In this document: in pieces, positions 6,505-6,533 of the stretch | How positions within the stretch are numbered: the first letter of the stretch is position 1 | How the letters are laid out: each line of letters opens with the position of its first letter | Source of the DNA: Spirochaetales bacterium | GTDB lineage: Bacteria > Spirochaetota > Spirochaetia > ARS1246 | DNA length: 6,533 nucleotides | NCBI GenBank assembly: GCA_016930115.1 | Contig: JAFGHN010000172.1 | Location: forward strand, 1 to 6,533 | Direction of reading: 5' to 3' | Program-made: the position numbers and the translations under genes | Notes under the pieces: model-generated | The model's input: the letters and a program-made list of their open reading frames with translations, nothing else | Told to the model about the DNA's origin: nothing | Database searches by the model: none

Positions 6505-6533
6505 TAGCCGGATGTCGAAAATCGCCGGCCTCA

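Overview
The window looks like ordinary chromosomal DNA from a diderm (Gram-negative-type) bacterium. The first gene encodes a beta-barrel end with the terminal phenylalanine typical of outer-membrane proteins, and every start I can judge except one has a purine-rich Shine-Dalgarno about 5-7 nt upstream. Base composition is moderately GC-rich by eye. The FMN-binding (PPOX-class) protein and the membrane-bound LuxR regulator resemble types I associate with anaerobic Desulfobacterota and relatives (spirochaetes are another possibility). That placement is an impression from protein style, not a search result. I see no rRNA, tRNA, CRISPR array, insertion sequence or phage gene.

Layout. The left third is on the plus strand: the 3' end of an outer-membrane beta-barrel gene (1-426), a seven-TM protein with a C-terminal LuxR-type helix-turn-helix (561-1493), and a small PPOX-class flavin-binding protein (1621-1998). 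The rest is on the minus strand, read right to left: an ESS/GltS-family sodium:glutamate-type symporter (6478-5048), a small DUF3467-like protein whose Shine-Dalgarno overlaps the symporter stop codon (5043-4675), a DUF2461 protein (about 4609-3920), and a full-length homodimer-type ABC exporter (about 3839-2010). The two blocks converge with only 11 bp between stop codons and no recognisable terminator.

How the genes may work together. The minus-strand genes lie in the same direction with short gaps (4, about 65, and about 50-80 nt), so they could be one transcript starting from a possible extended -10 promoter just upstream of the symporter. The tight coupling of symporter and DUF3467-like gene is the only strong sign of a functional link. 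DUF2461 and the ABC exporter may simply be downstream passengers. The LuxR-type protein probably senses something at the membrane and has no visible partner kinase; its targets are unknown.

The most notable point is the start of the DUF2461 gene. The conserved N-terminus of the family is encoded upstream of the first ATG/GTG/TTG in frame. A G-rich Shine-Dalgarno sits 7 nt before an ACG codon exactly where the start should be. This is a rare ACG start, a start-codon mutation, or a base-call error. I found no convincing new multi-gene system in the window.
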